From contig NZ_MVHT01000012.1 in assembly GCF_002086275.1 (NCBI RefSeq), positions 1-64,000 on the forward strand: 64,000 bases of DNA. The letters are read 5' to 3'. Each line of letters begins with the position of its first letter. The stretch's first letter is position 1. The notes under the pieces are model-generated. The model ran no database searches, was not told the origin of the DNA, and worked only from the letters and a program-made list of their open reading frames with translations. Position numbers and translations under genes: made by a program. Positions 63,083 through 64,000 of this stretch are shown one piece after another. The stretch is from Mycobacterium intermedium. GTDB taxonomy: Bacteria; Actinomycetota; Actinomycetes; Mycobacteriales; Mycobacteriaceae.

Positions 63083-63127
63083 CCAATCGGTTAAGCGTGC
63101 GGAAATAGTCGCCGCTAAACCGATTGG
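63083..63127. promoter_or_regulatory. Long inverted repeat between the two PE_PGRS genes
   Basis: CCAATCGGTTAAGCG (63083-63097) and CGCTAAACCGATTGG (63113-63127) match at 14 of 15 positions with a 15-base loop. It lies ten bases ahead of the first PE_PGRS start codon and after the second gene's stop, so it could be a terminator of the upstream gene, a leader hairpin or an operator. A related AATCAGTTAAGGCG follows at about 63150-63163, within its own small CGCCT/AGGCG hairpin. Confidence 0.6.
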
Positions 63128-63219
63128 GGTGCATGGGGCATTCGCCTCAAATCAGTTAAGGCGCAGAAGTGGCCGCAGCAGTGGCGGCAGAAGGGGCGGC
63201 AGAAGGGGCTATGTGCCCG

Positions 63220-64000
63220 CTACGGCAGACCCTTCAAGCCGTCCTGGCCGAGCAGCGAGCCACCAAGGCCTCCCGCGCCCCCGGCACCGGTGGCTGGCCC
63301 GCTACCGCCGTTGCCGCCGTTACCGATCAGCACGGCATTCCCGCCTTTGCCGCCCTTGCCGCCAGCCGTTCCTGTTGTTGTGCTGCCGCCGGCGCCGCCG
63401 TCGCCACCATCGCCCAGGTTGCCGGACTTCCCACCTGCGCCGCCGTCGCCGCCGAATGTGGTGCCAAACCCGCCGACGCCGCCCGCGCCGCCGTTCCCCC
63501 ACACGGTCCCGGCGGCGCCGCCCACCCCGCCAGTACCGCCGAAGGAGCCACCCTCTCCGCCGGCGCCGCCACTGCCACCGGAGCCGAAGAGAGCGCCTGC
63601 GCTGCCGCCCTTGCCGCCGAGCCCGCCGCTGGTTGCGCCCATGCCGCCGGTTCCGCCGACGCCGCCATCGCCCCACAGTCCGCCGGCGTTGCCGCCAGTA
63701 CCGCCTGGCCCGCCGCTGGTGTTACCAATGCCACCGGCGCCACCGCTGCCGGCGGCACCGGAGAAGATGCCCGAGTTGCCACCGGCCCCACCGAAACCAC
63801 CGGCGGTAATGCCCTGCCCGCCAGTACCGCCGGCACCACCGGAACCGGCAAGCGTGCCGCCGGCCCCTCCGGCGCCGCCGTCCCCGCCGCTGGTGCCGCC
63901 CCTGCCGCCCAATCCGCCCAGGCCCCCGTTGCCAAACAGCCCGCCTGCGCCGCCGGCGCCGCCGTTACCGCTGCTGGAACCACTCAGCGTATTCCCGCCC
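63220..64000 (-). CDS. PE_PGRS protein, C-terminal part
   Basis: A glycine-rich frame is open from the right edge of the window down to 63220 (260 codons visible). It consists of G-G-x/G-N-G/G-G-A-G-G-T-type PGRS repeats with a stop at the usual family ending (G-L-D-G... replaced here by Q-D-G-L-K-G-L-P). The PE domain lies outside the window. It is in the same orientation as the pseudogene downstream, and the two probably arose by duplication. Confidence 0.85.
   Translation of the reverse strand, partial: GGNTLSGSSSGNGGAGGAGGLFGNGGLGGLGGRGGTSGGDGGAGGAGGTLAGSGGAGGTGGQGITAGGFGGAGGNSGIFSGAAGSGGAGGIGNTSGGPGGTGGNAGGLWGDGGVGGTGGMGATSGGLGGKGGSAGALFGSGGSGGAGGEGGSFGGTGGVGGAAGTVWGNGGAGGVGGFGTTFGGDGGAGGKSGNLGDGGDGGAGGSTTTGTAGGKGGKGGNAVLIGNGGNGGSGPATGAGGAGGLGGSLLGQDGLKGLP

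Noticed and set aside
62117..64000. Dense repeats resembling a CRISPR array or satellite
   Set aside because: The periodicity is in the glycine codons of the PGRS regions; there are no identical repeats with unique spacers.

Overview
The window reads as a chromosomal segment of a slow-growing Mycobacterium related to the M. tuberculosis complex (M. kansasii or M. marinum type). The evidence is high GC, two PE_PGRS genes, a PPE gene, an MmpL transporter, DesA3-type desaturases, the Ser/Thr kinases PknE and PknF, and the FHA-ABC exporter Rv1747. The genus is well supported by protein content; the species is inference. I see no tRNA, rRNA, insertion sequence, integrase or CRISPR array.

Layout. 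0-8.3 kb: cell-envelope genes (a membrane-anchored ABM protein, SDR plus MmpL, a multi-pass membrane protein, a DUF4344 lipoprotein and a PimC-type mannosyltransferase). 8.3-14.6 kb: a decayed or unusual small exported protein, a sugar isomerase-like protein, a Gfo/Idh/MocA plus FAD-hydroxylase pair, and a ferredoxin reductase plus desaturase operon. 14.6-31 kb: lipid and steroid-type catabolism (two TetR loci, two acyl-CoA synthetases, a P450, three short-chain dehydrogenases including a FabG3-type hydroxysteroid dehydrogenase, a Baeyer-Villiger monooxygenase, an amidohydrolase, a class II aldolase and a ferritin-like protein). 31-35 kb: an M48 protease, a GAF-ANTAR regulator, and a cobalamin riboswitch followed by a candidate upstream ORF and a PPE2 orthologue.

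35-60.6 kb: the kinase/transporter region. Reading the minus strand the order is pknE, about 19 kb of other genes, pknF, an acetoacetate-decarboxylase-like gene, then Rv1747. In M. tuberculosis H37Rv pknE (Rv1743), pknF (Rv1746) and Rv1747 lie almost side by side (from memory), so this region looks expanded here. The inserted genes include an esterase, a sulfatase with a molybdopterin oxidoreductase, a transglutaminase-like protein, a second DesA3-type desaturase, a NYN-domain protein, a type III polyketide synthase with an ICMT-type methyltransferase, and a tightly packed flavin/redox operon. That operon is followed by a strange small gene whose product has a 12-residue tandem repeat and then a cysteine at every third position for 12 turns.

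60.8-64 kb: a START-like protein plus acyltransferase pair and two PE_PGRS genes. The first is broken by a nonsense codon in its PE domain; the second runs off the right edge.

The most interesting items are the Cys-x-x repeat protein, the B12 riboswitch/uORF/PPE2 unit without visible cobalamin genes, the separated pknE/pknF/Rv1747 locus, the PKS III-ICMT pair with its redox neighbours, and a perfect 8+8 bp palindrome between the molybdopterin oxidoreductase and transglutaminase genes.
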